From positions 1 through 13,376 of the forward strand of contig JAKQEZ010000468.1 in assembly GCA_029558435.1 (NCBI GenBank): a stretch of 13,376 bases of DNA. Direction: 5' to 3'. The stretch's first letter is position 1; every line of letters begins with the position of its first letter. Below are positions 1 through 7,958 of the stretch, one piece after another. The notes below the pieces were generated by a model that saw only the letters and a list, made by a program, of their open reading frames with translations, did no database searches and was not told the origin of the DNA. This DNA is from Bacteroidota bacterium. Lineage in GTDB: Bacteria > Bacteroidota > Bacteroidia > Flavobacteriales > Crocinitomicaceae. The position numbers and the translations under genes were made by a program.

Positions 1-90
1 GCGCTTTAAATAAACTTTTTTTTCTCCTTTTTCCATAACGATAAAAAATTGTGTATCGCTATTTCAGGACTAGACATTTAGTTTTTCATA

Positions 91-129
91 AAAGGCTTGC
101 ATTTTTGGTGCAGGCCTTTGTTTTTTTTT
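91..129 (+). terminator. Rho-independent terminator of an upstream + strand gene
   Basis: An 11-bp stem (91-101 with 109-119, one G-T wobble, loop 102-108) is followed almost at once by nine T residues at 121-129. Polarity is + strand, so it should end a transcript whose gene lies left of the window. Positions 1-90 are AT-rich and show no gene I can support. A TAA at 7-9 could be the end of that upstream gene, but too little is visible to say. Confidence 0.8.
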
Positions 130-145
130 GTATTATTGTAATGCT

Positions 146-550
146 ATGAAAACAATTTTAGGCTGCTTAATCGTATTTTTTACCCACACTGCATATTCGC
201 AAACGTATGCAGAAACGATTGATTTCAATAAACTCTCCCTCCAATTTGAGCACGCTTCAGCTGATTTAAAACCCGATTATTTTGCTTTGGTTTACCGCCT
301 AGCCGACACCTTAAAACGCAATCCCAACCTACACCTTACCATTCGCGGACATGTGTGTTGTGTTAACAAAAACGGATTGGCTAAAAAAAGAGCTAAAGTG
401 GTGAAAAACTTCTTAATCCTCTTTGGAGTGGATAAAAAACAAATGACCACCCTTGGTATGAAAAACACAATGCCTGTTGTATTTCCTGAAAAAACTAGAG
501 AAGACGAATTGGCCAACATGCGCGTTGATTTTGTCTTAAAAGAACACTAA
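146..550 (+). CDS. Small secreted OmpA-domain protein with an atypical peptidoglycan-binding loop
   Basis: A 134-residue protein. The ATG at 146 is preferred over an in-frame TTG at 128 because it puts a clean signal peptide first (MKTILGCLIVFF, likely cut after TAYSQ). The rest resembles one OmpA C-terminal domain: the strand IDFNKLSLQFEHASADLKP, a helix with RLADTLKRNP, the core LTIRGH, a helix with LAKKRAKVV, and a final NMRVDF matching the usual NRRVEF. OmpA-like domains normally bind peptidoglycan diaminopimelate through an Asp in GHTD and an Arg in the next helix. Here GHTD reads GHVC (GHVCC), so the Asp is missing while the helix Arg is kept. There is no beta-barrel or lipobox, so it is probably periplasmic or surface associated. 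It ends 12 bases before the esterase gene and is probably co-transcribed with it. Function beyond the fold is unknown. Confidence 0.8.
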   Translation: MKTILGCLIVFFTHTAYSQTYAETIDFNKLSLQFEHASADLKPDYFALVYRLADTLKRNPNLHLTIRGHVCCVNKNGLAKKRAKVVKNFLILFGVDKKQMTTLGMKNTMPVVFPEKTREDELANMRVDFVLKEH

Positions 551-562
551 AAAACAATTGCT

Positions 563-1699
563 ATGAAACATTTATTGATACTACTAACTCTTTGCAGTTC
601 TATATCGCTGGCACAATCCACCATCAACGGTTCGTTTATCCACGGAGGCATTAATCGCACGTATTCTTATTACGTTCCGGCAAGTTATTCGGCAGGCACA
701 CCTGTTCCACTGGTTTTAAATTTGCACGGATACACCTCCAACGGCACACAACAATCCTTCTACACCAATTTTCAACCCATTGCTGATACGGCTAATTTTA
801 TAATTGTTCATCCCAACGGAACCAATGATCCTGTGGGCAATCAACCGTTTTGGAATTTCAATATTTGGGGAGCAACGGTGGATGATCTTGGATTTTTACA
901 AGCTCTAATTGACACTATTTCTGCACACTATTCCATCAATCAAGACCGTATTTATTCGGTTGGAATGTCAAACGGTGGTTTCATGAGCTATTATTTGGCG
1001 TGCAACACCAATCGTTTTGCGGCTGTTGGCTCTGTTACTGGTTCCATGTCGTTTGATATGTACAACAATTGCAACTCCATGCTTCCTGTTCCAATTATCG
1101 ACATCCATGGCACTGCCGACCCAACTGTTCCATACAACGGCAACGCCACTTCCAAACCTATTGAAGATGTGGTTGATTTTTGGGTTGCTAGAAACAATTG
1201 CTCCACCACTCCAACTGTTACAACGGTTCCAGACATCAACACAACCGATGGTGCAACTGCCGAGCATTACGTATATGCGGGTGGAGTTGAAAATCATTCG
1301 GTAGAATTTTTTAAAATTACCAACGGTGGGCACACATGGCCTGGAGCAACTATTCCTTTACCAGGAAATGGCAACACCTGCATGGATTTTAATGCCAGCA
1401 AAGAAATATGGCGATTTTTTAGCCAGCACCAACGTTCAGAAGAAGCAAAAATTAACCTTGTCAATAAATTAGAAATTGGCGTAACTCCCAATCCTGCAAC
1501 CAATTCGTTGGCAATTCAGTCAGACTTTCCCATTACGGGATATTCCATCCTAGATTTGCAAGGAAGAATCGTGCAATCGGAGGCAACAACCATCTCCACT
1601 AATATTGATATTCAACACCTTAAAAACGGAAGTTATTTGCTTTATTTAAAAAGTAATCAACAACAATTTATTGTTCGTTTTGAGAAAATCAATCAATGA
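563..1699 (+). CDS. Secreted PHB-depolymerase/feruloyl-esterase-like alpha/beta hydrolase with T9SS sorting domain
   Basis: A 378-residue extracellular esterase. Residues 1-17 are a signal peptide. Residues ~20-290 form an alpha/beta hydrolase of the LpqC/CE1 type: LHGYTSN (54-60, oxyanion region), nucleophile elbow GMSNGG with Ser136, acid in HGTADPTVPY with Asp186, and GGHTWPG with His257. Family members cleave ester bonds in polyhydroxyalkanoates, acetylated or feruloylated polysaccharides, or similar polymers; the substrate cannot be read from sequence. Residues ~303-378 are a type A T9SS C-terminal sorting domain (VTPNPATNSL, a DLQGRIV strand, LKNGSYLLYL), so the protein should cross the outer membrane by the type IX system and be released or surface-anchored. 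The final seven bases overlap the 3' end of the opposing cupin gene. Confidence 0.9.
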   Translation: MKHLLILLTLCSSISLAQSTINGSFIHGGINRTYSYYVPASYSAGTPVPLVLNLHGYTSNGTQQSFYTNFQPIADTANFIIVHPNGTNDPVGNQPFWNFNIWGATVDDLGFLQALIDTISAHYSINQDRIYSVGMSNGGFMSYYLACNTNRFAAVGSVTGSMSFDMYNNCNSMLPVPIIDIHGTADPTVPYNGNATSKPIEDVVDFWVARNNCSTTPTVTTVPDINTTDGATAEHYVYAGGVENHSVEFFKITNGGHTWPGATIPLPGNGNTCMDFNASKEIWRFFSQHQRSEEAKINLVNKLEIGVTPNPATNSLAIQSDFPITGYSILDLQGRIVQSEATTISTNIDIQHLKNGSYLLYLKSNQQQFIVRFEKINQ

Positions 1700-2160
1700 A
1701 GCAATGCAATTTTATCGGCTAATGTAGGAAATTGAGCAACTAGTTCGGCTTGCGAAAACAATTCAAAATCTTTGAATTCAAAACCAGGCACCACCACACA
1801 AGAAACCAAAGAATACGAATTTTCTTCTAACACCGATGCGCCAAAAATTACGCCGCCCTTTACTAAAAATTGCGGTTGTTGTTTCGCTAAAACAGAGTTT
1901 CCTACTATTGTTTCGGCATACGCTCCGTTTTCAATTGTATGCACTATAATAGGACTTCCACTGTGATAAAACCAAAATTCATCGTTTTTAATACGGTGCC
2001 ACGTAGATTTCTCACCCGAAGGCAATAAAAAATAAATGACCGTTGCAATGGAATTAATAGAATTTTCTACGTTCACCACAGATTTATAGGTTTCTACAAA
2101 ATAGCCACCCTCAGGATGGGGTTGCATGTTTAATTGCTCAATAATTTGTTGAATTTCCAT
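1693..2160 (-). CDS. DUF985 cupin-superfamily protein
   Basis: A 155-residue single-domain cupin of the DUF985 (YML079w-like) family, usually about 140-170 residues. Family signatures are HPEGGYFVETYKS (15-27), the cupin strand with STWHRIKNDEFWFYHSG (52-68), and the C-terminal VVPGFEFKDFEL (123-134). His55 and the Glu61/His66 region lie where cupins place metal or ligand contacts. Structures of this family resemble sugar epimerases and germin-like folds, but no firm reaction is known. No signal peptide, so cytoplasmic. Its ATG shares one base with the TAA of the upstream barrel gene (TAATG on the - strand), which points to translational coupling. The reason for pairing with a membrane barrel is unclear. 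Confidence 0.88.
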   Translation of the reverse strand: MEIQQIIEQLNMQPHPEGGYFVETYKSVVNVENSINSIATVIYFLLPSGEKSTWHRIKNDEFWFYHSGSPIIVHTIENGAYAETIVGNSVLAKQQPQFLVKGGVIFGASVLEENSYSLVSCVVVPGFEFKDFELFSQAELVAQFPTLADKIALLH

Positions 2161-2930
2161 TATTCAATTGGGCGTTTTACAGGGCTACCTTTAATTTTCT
2201 TAATTGGGAAGAAATATTTAATTTGCAATGCCAAATACGAACCATTTACCTTTCCTTGATTTTCTGCATCGGTTGTCAATTCATGTCCTTGGTTTTTGTA
2301 AGTTGATTTCAGATAAAACAACGGACCAAATGGAACACGTGCTTCTGCTCCTAAATAAAAAACGCCGGCCTTTTCTGTTCTGTATTCAAATCCCATATTC
2401 CCCAAAAAATCACCTGTAATTTTCTTTCCCAAAGCAATTTGATAAAATTCGTGGTATCCACCTGGCATATTTTTAATTCCAGCCACTGTTGGGTTATACG
2501 TCAAAGCGGCACCAATAGAAACGTTCATATAAACAGGTTTTGCCAAACGAATATAAAACAATGCCGACACTGGAATATCGTAGGTAACATAGCGCAAGCG
2601 ACTTTGCACATATAAATTTGAATCAGGCACTGATGAGTTTACTTTGTAATTGCGCTGCGTAAGGTTGATTCCCGTTTCGATAGCAATCAATTTGGTAATT
2701 CCTGCACGCACCACACCACCAAATGAGTAGCTAACGGCCATGTCCATTGATGTGTAAAAATTCCCCACATTATTATTCATTTTGGTTGTTCCCATAAATA
2801 CCGCTGGAAAAATAGGTTTTATTTGAAAACCAAAAAAAGAAGGTGCTTTTTCTCTATTTTCCACCTCCTGTGTCCAACCGTTTGAAAACACGGTTAGAAA
2901 AAATAATGCTATTAGAATTTTTCCTTTCAT
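2160..2930 (-). CDS. Outer-membrane beta-barrel protein (PorT-like/OMP_b-brl type)
   Basis: A 256-residue protein with a signal peptide (MKGKILIALFFLTVFSNGWTQ, about residues 1-20). The rest alternates short hydrophobic/aromatic strands with polar turns, for example YSFGGVVRAGI, KLIAIETGINLTQ, RYVTYDIPVSALFYI, VYMNVSIGAALTYN, VFYLGAEARVPFG and SYLALQIKYFFPI. This pattern fits an eight- or ten-stranded outer-membrane barrel of the generic Bacteroidota 'porin family / outer membrane beta-barrel' type. Unusually for a barrel, the last aromatic strand (YFFPI) is followed by a basic tail (KKIKGSPVKRPIE) instead of ending on an aromatic residue. It is the first gene of the coupled pair with the cupin, and a 115-base gap separates it from the membrane-protein gene upstream. 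Function is not known. Confidence 0.75.
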   Translation of the reverse strand: MKGKILIALFFLTVFSNGWTQEVENREKAPSFFGFQIKPIFPAVFMGTTKMNNNVGNFYTSMDMAVSYSFGGVVRAGITKLIAIETGINLTQRNYKVNSSVPDSNLYVQSRLRYVTYDIPVSALFYIRLAKPVYMNVSIGAALTYNPTVAGIKNMPGGYHEFYQIALGKKITGDFLGNMGFEYRTEKAGVFYLGAEARVPFGPLFYLKSTYKNQGHELTTDAENQGKVNGSYLALQIKYFFPIKKIKGSPVKRPIE

Positions 2931-3045
2931 CGGTACAAATATGCTCTTTTTTGGCCTAAAAAACGGAAAAATAGCGCATTTGTTTTGTAAAAAGTAGAGT
3001 TATTGACTAAAACGTAGCTTTGATTGCTTCAAATTCAGTTTTAAA

Positions 3046-3441
3046 CTACTTTAATTGAGGGTGTTTGCGGAATAAAAACAAACTTATTCCAGCCATAATT
3101 AAGGTAAACAAAGTTCTAAACGTCATTGCTTTTACAGTTTTGGGTTCATAAATTCCACCTTGAGCAATGTGTTCCTTGAAAAAATAGAACGTAACCACCA
3201 ACACCATAAATGCAAGCGCCAAAAGGATAAAACTCCACTTGTAATTCTTCTTCCAATTGGTAAAAACCGTTGCAACATAGAGTGTGCCACATAAAAGATT
3301 GGCATAAACCACAAACAAAACGTAGTTTCCTTCTTTTTCGCGTATTCCAAATAAATCAAACACAATGGAAAGTGTCATAAACAACGACACAACTCCAATT
3401 AACAACAACAAAACCGATTGAACTGTACTTAATGCTTTCAT
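3046..3441 (-). CDS. Hypothetical four-helix integral membrane protein
   Basis: A 131-residue protein I cannot assign to a named family. Four hydrophobic segments are visible: about residues 8-30 (VQSVLLLLIGVVSLFMTL), 41-61 (VLFVVYANLLCGTLYVATV), 69-89 (WSFILLALAFMVLVVTFYFF) and 107-125 (TFRTLFTLIMAGISLFLF). They are joined by short charged loops and the protein ends in a basic tail (RKHPQLK). It should sit in the inner membrane with both ends on the same side; the basic C-terminus suggests cytoplasmic. No catalytic motif is visible. The start at 3441 lies in an A-rich context and is the only reasonable ATG. It may be co-transcribed with the barrel gene downstream, since I see no hairpin in the 115-base gap. 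Confidence 0.75.
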   Translation of the reverse strand: MKALSTVQSVLLLLIGVVSLFMTLSIVFDLFGIREKEGNYVLFVVYANLLCGTLYVATVFTNWKKNYKWSFILLALAFMVLVVTFYFFKEHIAQGGIYEPKTVKAMTFRTLFTLIMAGISLFLFRKHPQLK

Positions 3442-3602
3442 TTTTTTGTTTAAAAGTATAAAAAAGTATCAACACTACCCGTTAAAATATGAATTAACAC
3501 CTGTCTGTTTAGTTCGTTTTTTTTTGTTTTAACACATTACTTTCTTCAATAATTTGCTAAATCAGAATAAAGGCAGTAATTTTGTAGCCCCATTTAAGAA
3601 AA
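3442..3602. other. Divergent intergenic region
   Basis: This 161-base AT-rich gap separates the leftward membrane-protein gene from the rightward helicase gene. A clear + strand promoter lies at 3553-3584. For the - strand, the octamer TAGTGTTG (3477 to 3470) is one mismatch from TAnnTTTG and lies 28 bases before the ATG at 3441. It is a weak candidate promoter. I see no operator-like palindrome. Confidence 0.5.
3553..3584 (+). promoter_or_regulatory. Bacteroidota-type promoter for the helicase gene
   Basis: TTTG at 3553-3556 (-33 type element) and TAATTTTG at 3577-3584 (exact TAnnTTTG -7 element) are 20 bases apart, the usual spacing for the Bacteroidota primary sigma factor. Transcription should start near 3588-3591, leaving a leader of about 12-15 bases. 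Confidence 0.75.
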
Positions 3603-5111
3603 ATGATTGATACAGATTTAGAAACAGCCAAGAGATTATATCCCTTTCAAGAAAAGACCGTCAACTCAATAATTGAAGAATTAAAAGCCAACGGTACGAA
3701 TTTCAACTTGTTGTATCAATTGCCCACTGGAGGTGGAAAAACAGTGATTTTTTCGGAAATTGCTAAACAATACATTCAACAGTGGAATAAAAAAGTATTG
3801 ATACTTACACACCGCATTGAGTTGTCGGTGCAAACTTCCAAACAGTTGTCGGCAATAGGTGTCAAAAACAAAATCATCAACTCGGAAGTTAAATCGGTTC
3901 CCGACCAAGGAGAATATTCTTGTTTTATTGCCATGGTGGAAACCTTGAACAACCGTTTGCAAGACGATGAAAATTTTATTGAAGACATCGGGTTGGTAAT
4001 TGTGGACGAAGCACATTACAACAGTTTTAGAAAGATTTTTCAATTTTACCAAGGTGGCAATATTTTAGGGGTTACAGCAACTCCTTTGAGTAGCAACCGT
4101 GTTTTGCCATTAAACGATAATTACAACAAATTAATGGTAGGTGAAAGCATTGCGTCGCTTATTGAAAATCAATATTTGGCAAATGCAGAAACGTTTACTT
4201 ATGATGTAAACTTGCACGGATTGAAAATTGGCTCCAACGGGGATTTTACAATTTCAAGTTCGGATGTATTGTATGGGAATTATTTCATGCAAGAAAAATT
4301 ATTGTTTGCCTATGAAGAAATTGCTATAGGATCCAAAACTTTGATTTTTAACCCTGGAATTGAAACTTCCATTCGTGTAGCAGAAACATTTAAAAAACGT
4401 GGTTTTAAAACCCGTCATTTGGATTCAACTTTTTCGGATAAAGACAGAAAAGAAGTGCTGCAATGGTTCAAAGAAACACCCGACGCTATTTTAACTTCAG
4501 TAGGAATTTTAACCACAGGTTTTGACGAACCTACGGTAGAAACCATCATTTTGAATCGTGCAACACGTTCACTCACGCTTTATCACCAGATGATTGGTCG
4601 TGGTTCTAGAAAATTACCTAACAAAGATTATTTTAAAGTAATTGACCTTGGTAACAACGTACGCCGTTTTGGTTTATGGCAAGATTATATCAATTGGCAA
4701 GATGCTTTCCGTTTTCCAGATCGTTTCTTGGAATCGCGCTTATCCGAATCCGATGATTTGGAATTTGAAGTGGAATTTGAATTCCCTAAAAAATTAGCCG
4801 AAACAATTGATACAGCCAAATTAGAAGCATTTAGCATCCGCGATGTGTATTACGAATGTTTGGATAATGGCGATAAAGGCAAACAAGCCGTTGATTTGTC
4901 ATTGGAAAACCATTTTGAGGTCATCCGAGATGCTTCTGAAGACTTTTATGATGCTATTGCCATTCAAGATGGATTGCAAGACCACATTGAACACCGTTTG
5001 AAAATGTATACCAAATGCATTGCTAAAAGCACCAATAATTACTTCAAATATTTGATGGAAACTTACAACAGGCAATTAAGACAAAAGTTAAGAGCAGAAT
5101 TGGACGATTAA
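3603..5111 (+). CDS. Superfamily II DEAD/DEAH-box helicase
   Basis: A 502-residue ATP-dependent helicase or translocase. Residues ~10-35 hold a Q-motif-like YPFQEK. Motif I is PTGGGKT (41-47), motif II DEAH (135-138) and motif III TAT (158-160). The second RecA lobe shows SVGILTTGFDEP (299-310, motif V) and QMIGRGSR (329-336, motif VI, with both Arg). The layout is closest to the RadD/SSL2-like group of stand-alone bacterial helicases that act on DNA repair intermediates, but I cannot see the zinc-binding tail of E. coli RadD. The C-terminal ~130 residues are acidic and then basic, with no domain I recognise. The gene has its own promoter and no partner nuclease or methylase next to it, so a housekeeping role is likelier than restriction or phage defence. 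Confidence 0.88.
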   Translation: MIDTDLETAKRLYPFQEKTVNSIIEELKANGTNFNLLYQLPTGGGKTVIFSEIAKQYIQQWNKKVLILTHRIELSVQTSKQLSAIGVKNKIINSEVKSVPDQGEYSCFIAMVETLNNRLQDDENFIEDIGLVIVDEAHYNSFRKIFQFYQGGNILGVTATPLSSNRVLPLNDNYNKLMVGESIASLIENQYLANAETFTYDVNLHGLKIGSNGDFTISSSDVLYGNYFMQEKLLFAYEEIAIGSKTLIFNPGIETSIRVAETFKKRGFKTRHLDSTFSDKDRKEVLQWFKETPDAILTSVGILTTGFDEPTVETIILNRATRSLTLYHQMIGRGSRKLPNKDYFKVIDLGNNVRRFGLWQDYINWQDAFRFPDRFLESRLSESDDLEFEVEFEFPKKLAETIDTAKLEAFSIRDVYYECLDNGDKGKQAVDLSLENHFEVIRDASEDFYDAIAIQDGLQDHIEHRLKMYTKCIAKSTNNYFKYLMETYNRQLRQKLRAELDD

Positions 5112-5149
5112 AAAATTGTAAAATTCAACGCTCAACCTTTAATTAATCG

Positions 5150-5157
5150 TAAATTTG
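5150..5157 (+). promoter_or_regulatory. -7 promoter element for ribBA
   Basis: TAAATTTG is an exact TAnnTTTG match 24 bases before the ribBA ATG, giving a predicted leader of about 20 bases. No good -33 TTG is visible at the right distance. The 70-base gap is too short for an FMN riboswitch, so flavin control by that route is not supported here. Confidence 0.6.
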
Positions 5158-5181
5158 TAACAGCTTTAATCAAAAAAGAAT

Positions 5182-6405
5182 ATGTCAACTGTTTTAAACA
5201 CCATAGAAGAAGCAATAGAAGACCTACGCAAAGGAAAAGTAATCATTGTTGTAGATGATGAAGACCGTGAAAACGAAGGTGATTTTATTGCTGCAGCAGA
5301 ATGTGTAACTCCCGAAATGATCAACTTCATGGCCACACACGGACGTGGATTGATTTGCGCTCCTCTAACGGGTGAGCGTTGCGACGAATTGGGATTGACA
5401 CAAATGGTGAACAACAACACCGTATTGCACGAAACGCAATTTACAGTGTCGGTAGACTTAATTGGAAACGGTTGCACAACAGGTATTTCCGTTCACGATA
5501 GAGCAAAAACAATCAAAGCATTGGTAGATTCCAACACCAAACCAAGTGATTTAGGAAGACCTGGGCATATTTTCCCACTTCGTGCAAAAGATGGAGGTGT
5601 TTTAAGAAGAACGGGACACACCGAAGCTTCGGTAGATTTGGCTCGACTTGCAGGCTTTTCTCCAGCTGGTATTTTAGTTGAAATATTAAACGAAGACGGA
5701 ACTATGGCGCGCCTTCCACAATTAATGGAAGTTGCCAAAAAATTTGATTTAAAATTAATTTCCATCGAACAATTAATCAAATACCGTATGCACCACGAAT
5801 CGTTAATTGAACGTGAAGTAGAAGTGGAAATGCCTACAAAATTGGGTGAATTTAGAATGGTGGCCTATAAAGAAAAATTAACCGATCAAGACCACTTGGC
5901 GTTGATTAAAGGTGAATGGAAAGAAGATGAACCGATTTTAGTGCGTGTTCACTCTTCGTGCATGACCGGCGATATTTTTGGTTCTTGCCGTTGCGATTGC
6001 GGTCCTCAACTTGAAAAATCGATGGAGATGATTCAAAAAGAAGGCAAAGGCGTTATTGTTTACATGAATCAAGAAGGAAGAGGAATTGGATTGCTCAATA
6101 AATTAAAAGCCTACAAATTGCAAGAAGAAGGATTGGATACCGTTGAAGCTAATTTACATCTTGGATTTAAAGGCGATCAACGCGATTACGGCGTGGGTGC
6201 ACAAATTTTGCGTGATTTAGGCGTAACAAAAATGCGCTTAATGACCAACAACCCAACAAAACGAACTGGTTTGGTAGGATACGGCCTTGAAATTGTTGAA
6301 AATGTTCCAATCGAAGTGGAAAGCAACCAATACAACGAGTTTTATCTTCAAACCAAAAAAGATAAAATGGGACATACCTTAAAATTAATCAAAAAACATT
6401 CGTAA
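5182..6405 (+). CDS. ribBA: Bifunctional DHBP synthase / GTP cyclohydrolase II (RibBA)
   Basis: A 407-residue cytoplasmic enzyme that performs both entry steps of riboflavin synthesis. Residues ~1-205 are the RibB half (ribulose 5-phosphate to 3,4-dihydroxy-2-butanone 4-phosphate plus formate): [10 protein letters not shown] (25-34) carries the acidic metal site, followed by [22 protein letters not shown] and [12 protein letters not shown] (142-152). Residues ~213-407 are the RibA half (GTP ring opening): [11 protein letters not shown] and CRCDCG supply the zinc cysteines Cys260, Cys271 and Cys273, with NQEGRGIGL (296-304) and [13 protein letters not shown] behind them. All key residues are present in both halves, so both activities should be intact. 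The A-rich bases before ATG and the -7 element support the start. The stop codon abuts the next ATG (TAAATG). Confidence 0.97.
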   Translation: MSTVLNTIEEAIEDLRKGKVIIVVDDEDRENEGDFIAAAECVTPEMINFMATHGRGLICAPLTGERCDELGLTQMVNNNTVLHETQFTVSVDLIGNGCTTGISVHDRAKTIKALVDSNTKPSDLGRPGHIFPLRAKDGGVLRRTGHTEASVDLARLAGFSPAGILVEILNEDGTMARLPQLMEVAKKFDLKLISIEQLIKYRMHHESLIEREVEVEMPTKLGEFRMVAYKEKLTDQDHLALIKGEWKEDEPILVRVHSSCMTGDIFGSCRCDCGPQLEKSMEMIQKEGKGVIVYMNQEGRGIGLLNKLKAYKLQEEGLDTVEANLHLGFKGDQRDYGVGAQILRDLGVTKMRLMTNNPTKRTGLVGYGLEIVENVPIEVESNQYNEFYLQTKKDKMGHTLKLIKKHS

Positions 6406-7059
6406 ATGTTAGTAGCAAAGAACATTCACAAGCGCTATGATGATCTGGAAATACTAAAAGGTATTGATTTGGAAATCAACAAAAGTGAAGTGGTTTCCAT
6501 TGTAGGTTCATCGGGTGCTGGAAAAACTACTTTGCTTCAAATTTTAGGAACACTGGATACACCCAATAGTGGTACGTTGGAAATTAACGGCATCAATCCG
6601 TTTTCGCTTTCCACAAAAAAAATGGCCGAATTTCGCAACCAACACATCGGATTTATTTTTCAATTCCATCAGTTATTGCCTGAGTTTACAGCCATTGAAA
6701 ACGTGTGTATTCCTGCTATGATTAACGGAAAATCAATGTCCGAAGCAAAAAAACTTGCATTGCCACTCTTAGAACGTTTAGGTTTGAGTCACCGCGCAGA
6801 ACACAAACCCAACGAACTTTCGGGAGGAGAACAACAACGTGTTGCCGTTGCCCGTGCATTGGTCAACAATCCAAGCATTATATTTGCCGACGAACCATCA
6901 GGAAATTTGGATTCTGAAAACTCAACATCGTTGCACCAATTGTTTTTTGACTTGCGCAATGAGTTTCAACAAACCTTTGTCATCGTGACACACAACCAAG
7001 AATTAGCCAAAATGGCAGACCGCACCATCACCATGCGCGATGGGAAAATTAGCAGTTGA
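6406..7059 (+). CDS. lolD: ABC transporter ATPase, LolD-like
   Basis: A 217-residue nucleotide-binding subunit with every ABC motif: Walker A GSSGAGKT (34-41), Q-loop Gln86 in [12 protein letters not shown], signature [15 protein letters not shown] (138-152), Walker B IIFADEP (158-164) with catalytic Glu163, and switch His196. Length and the Q-loop sequence HQLLPEFTA are typical of the LolD/MacB-FtsE branch. LolD drives release of lipoproteins from the inner membrane with LolC/LolE. No permease lies next to it here, so the partner is encoded elsewhere and a related MacB-like role cannot be excluded. It starts directly after the ribBA stop with no spacer, and its TGA shares one base with the next ATG (TGATG), so it is probably translationally coupled on both sides. 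Confidence 0.85.
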   Translation: MLVAKNIHKRYDDLEILKGIDLEINKSEVVSIVGSSGAGKTTLLQILGTLDTPNSGTLEINGINPFSLSTKKMAEFRNQHIGFIFQFHQLLPEFTAIENVCIPAMINGKSMSEAKKLALPLLERLGLSHRAEHKPNELSGGEQQRVAVARALVNNPSIIFADEPSGNLDSENSTSLHQLFFDLRNEFQQTFVIVTHNQELAKMADRTITMRDGKISS

Positions 7060-7808
7060 TGAACTTCGAAGAACTCAAAGAATTTCTTGATTTTAAAGCG
7101 GAATTATACGAAAACTCGGATTTTATTAGCTCCGACCCAATTCAAATCCCTCACTCTTTTAGCAAAAAAGAAGACATCGAAATCAGCGCTTTTCTGATGG
7201 CAACTATTGCTTGGGGCAATCGCCAAATGATTATCAAAAACGGCAAAAAACTCATGCAATTGATGGAACATGCACCACATCAATTTGTGTTAGATTATAC
7301 CCCACGCGATTTGGAATTTGTGCACCGTACGTTCAATGCTGTTGATTTGGATTTTTTCCTACGTGCTTTGCAACACATCTATAAAAATAGTGACTTAGAA
7401 CAAACCTTTACGCGTCAACAACCTTCTGACACCATCAAGGATCGCATCGTGCATTTTCGTACTACATTTTTAGACCTTCCACATGAAAAACGTTCAGAAA
7501 AACACTTGTCCAACCCGCTCAAAAACGCTGCTTGCAAACGCATTAACATGTATTTACGTTGGATGGTGCGTCCTTCTCAAAAAGGAGTGGATTTTGGAAT
7601 TTGGAAAAGCATTACACCAGCAGAACTTTATTTGCCGTTGGATGTTCACACCAGTCGCCATGCACGCAATTTAGGACTTCTCACACGCAAGCAAGACGAT
7701 TGGAAAGCCCTCGAAGAAGTAATGCTCCATTTAAGAAAATTAGACGCCAATGACCCTGTAAAATACGATTTTGCCTTGTTCGGAATTGGCGCATTTGAGC
7801 AGTTATAG
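7059..7808 (+). CDS. DUF2400 / TIGR02757 family protein, possibly HhH-glycosylase-like
   Basis: A 249-residue protein of the TIGR02757 (DUF2400) family, usually about 250 residues and common in Bacteroidota. The ATG at 7059 is preferred over the TTG at 7056 because it forms the classic TGATG junction with the upstream gene. The conserved C-terminal half reads MYLRWMVR (164-171), VDFGIW, LPLDVHTSRHARNLGLL (192-208), TRKQDDWKA and NDPVKYDFALFGIG (231-244). No reaction is established for the family. LDVHTSR resembles the VDTHxxR catalytic-Asp segment of endonuclease III, and the spacing to a final FALFGxG strand is also similar. That is my inference, not a known fact. No [4Fe-4S] cysteine cluster is present. 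No signal peptide or membrane helix, so cytoplasmic. Confidence 0.85.
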   Translation: MNFEELKEFLDFKAELYENSDFISSDPIQIPHSFSKKEDIEISAFLMATIAWGNRQMIIKNGKKLMQLMEHAPHQFVLDYTPRDLEFVHRTFNAVDLDFFLRALQHIYKNSDLEQTFTRQQPSDTIKDRIVHFRTTFLDLPHEKRSEKHLSNPLKNAACKRINMYLRWMVRPSQKGVDFGIWKSITPAELYLPLDVHTSRHARNLGLLTRKQDDWKALEEVMLHLRKLDANDPVKYDFALFGIGAFEQL

Positions 7809-7820
7809 CATTCTTTTCGC

Positions 7821-7839
7821 TGACAATCTGTCATTTTTT
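7821..7839 (+). terminator. Weak Rho-independent terminator after the ribBA unit
   Basis: A perfect but short 5-bp stem (TGACA/TGTCA, 3-base loop) is followed by six T residues at 7834-7839, starting 13 bases after the DUF2400 stop. The low stem length suggests partial termination, so some read-through into secA is possible. Confidence 0.5.
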
Positions 7840-7927
7840 CGGCTATTCTCTTACATTGGAATGATTTTAGTCGCATTCTTTAGCAAATATTTAACACGAA
7901 GTTTATCTTTAAAAACAAGAAATAACT

Positions 7928-7935
7928 TATTTTTG
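7928..7935 (+). promoter_or_regulatory. -7 promoter element for secA
   Basis: TATTTTTG matches TAnnTTTG exactly, 24 bases before the secA ATG. A TTTA at 7902-7905 is a one-mismatch -33 candidate with a 22-base spacer. The predicted leader of about 19 bases leaves no room for a SecM-type regulator, and none is seen upstream. Confidence 0.6.
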
Positions 7936-7958
7936 ACACTCTTAAAAATTAACGTTCA

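Noticed and set aside
128..145. Upstream TTG start for the OmpA-domain gene
   Set aside because: It would add six residues before a good signal peptide and begins within the terminator T tract; ATG at 146 is better.
2936..2943. - strand CATATTTG just before the barrel gene ATG as a promoter
   Set aside because: One mismatch to TAnnTTTG, no -33 element, and only five bases before the start; too weak to annotate.
3603..5111. Helicase as part of a defence or restriction system
   Set aside because: No nuclease, methylase, integrase or other defence gene is adjacent, and the neighbours are housekeeping genes.
5112..5181. Possible FMN riboswitch before ribBA
   Set aside because: The gap is only 70 bases and shows no RFN-element pattern; it holds a -7 element and a TTAATTAA palindrome only.
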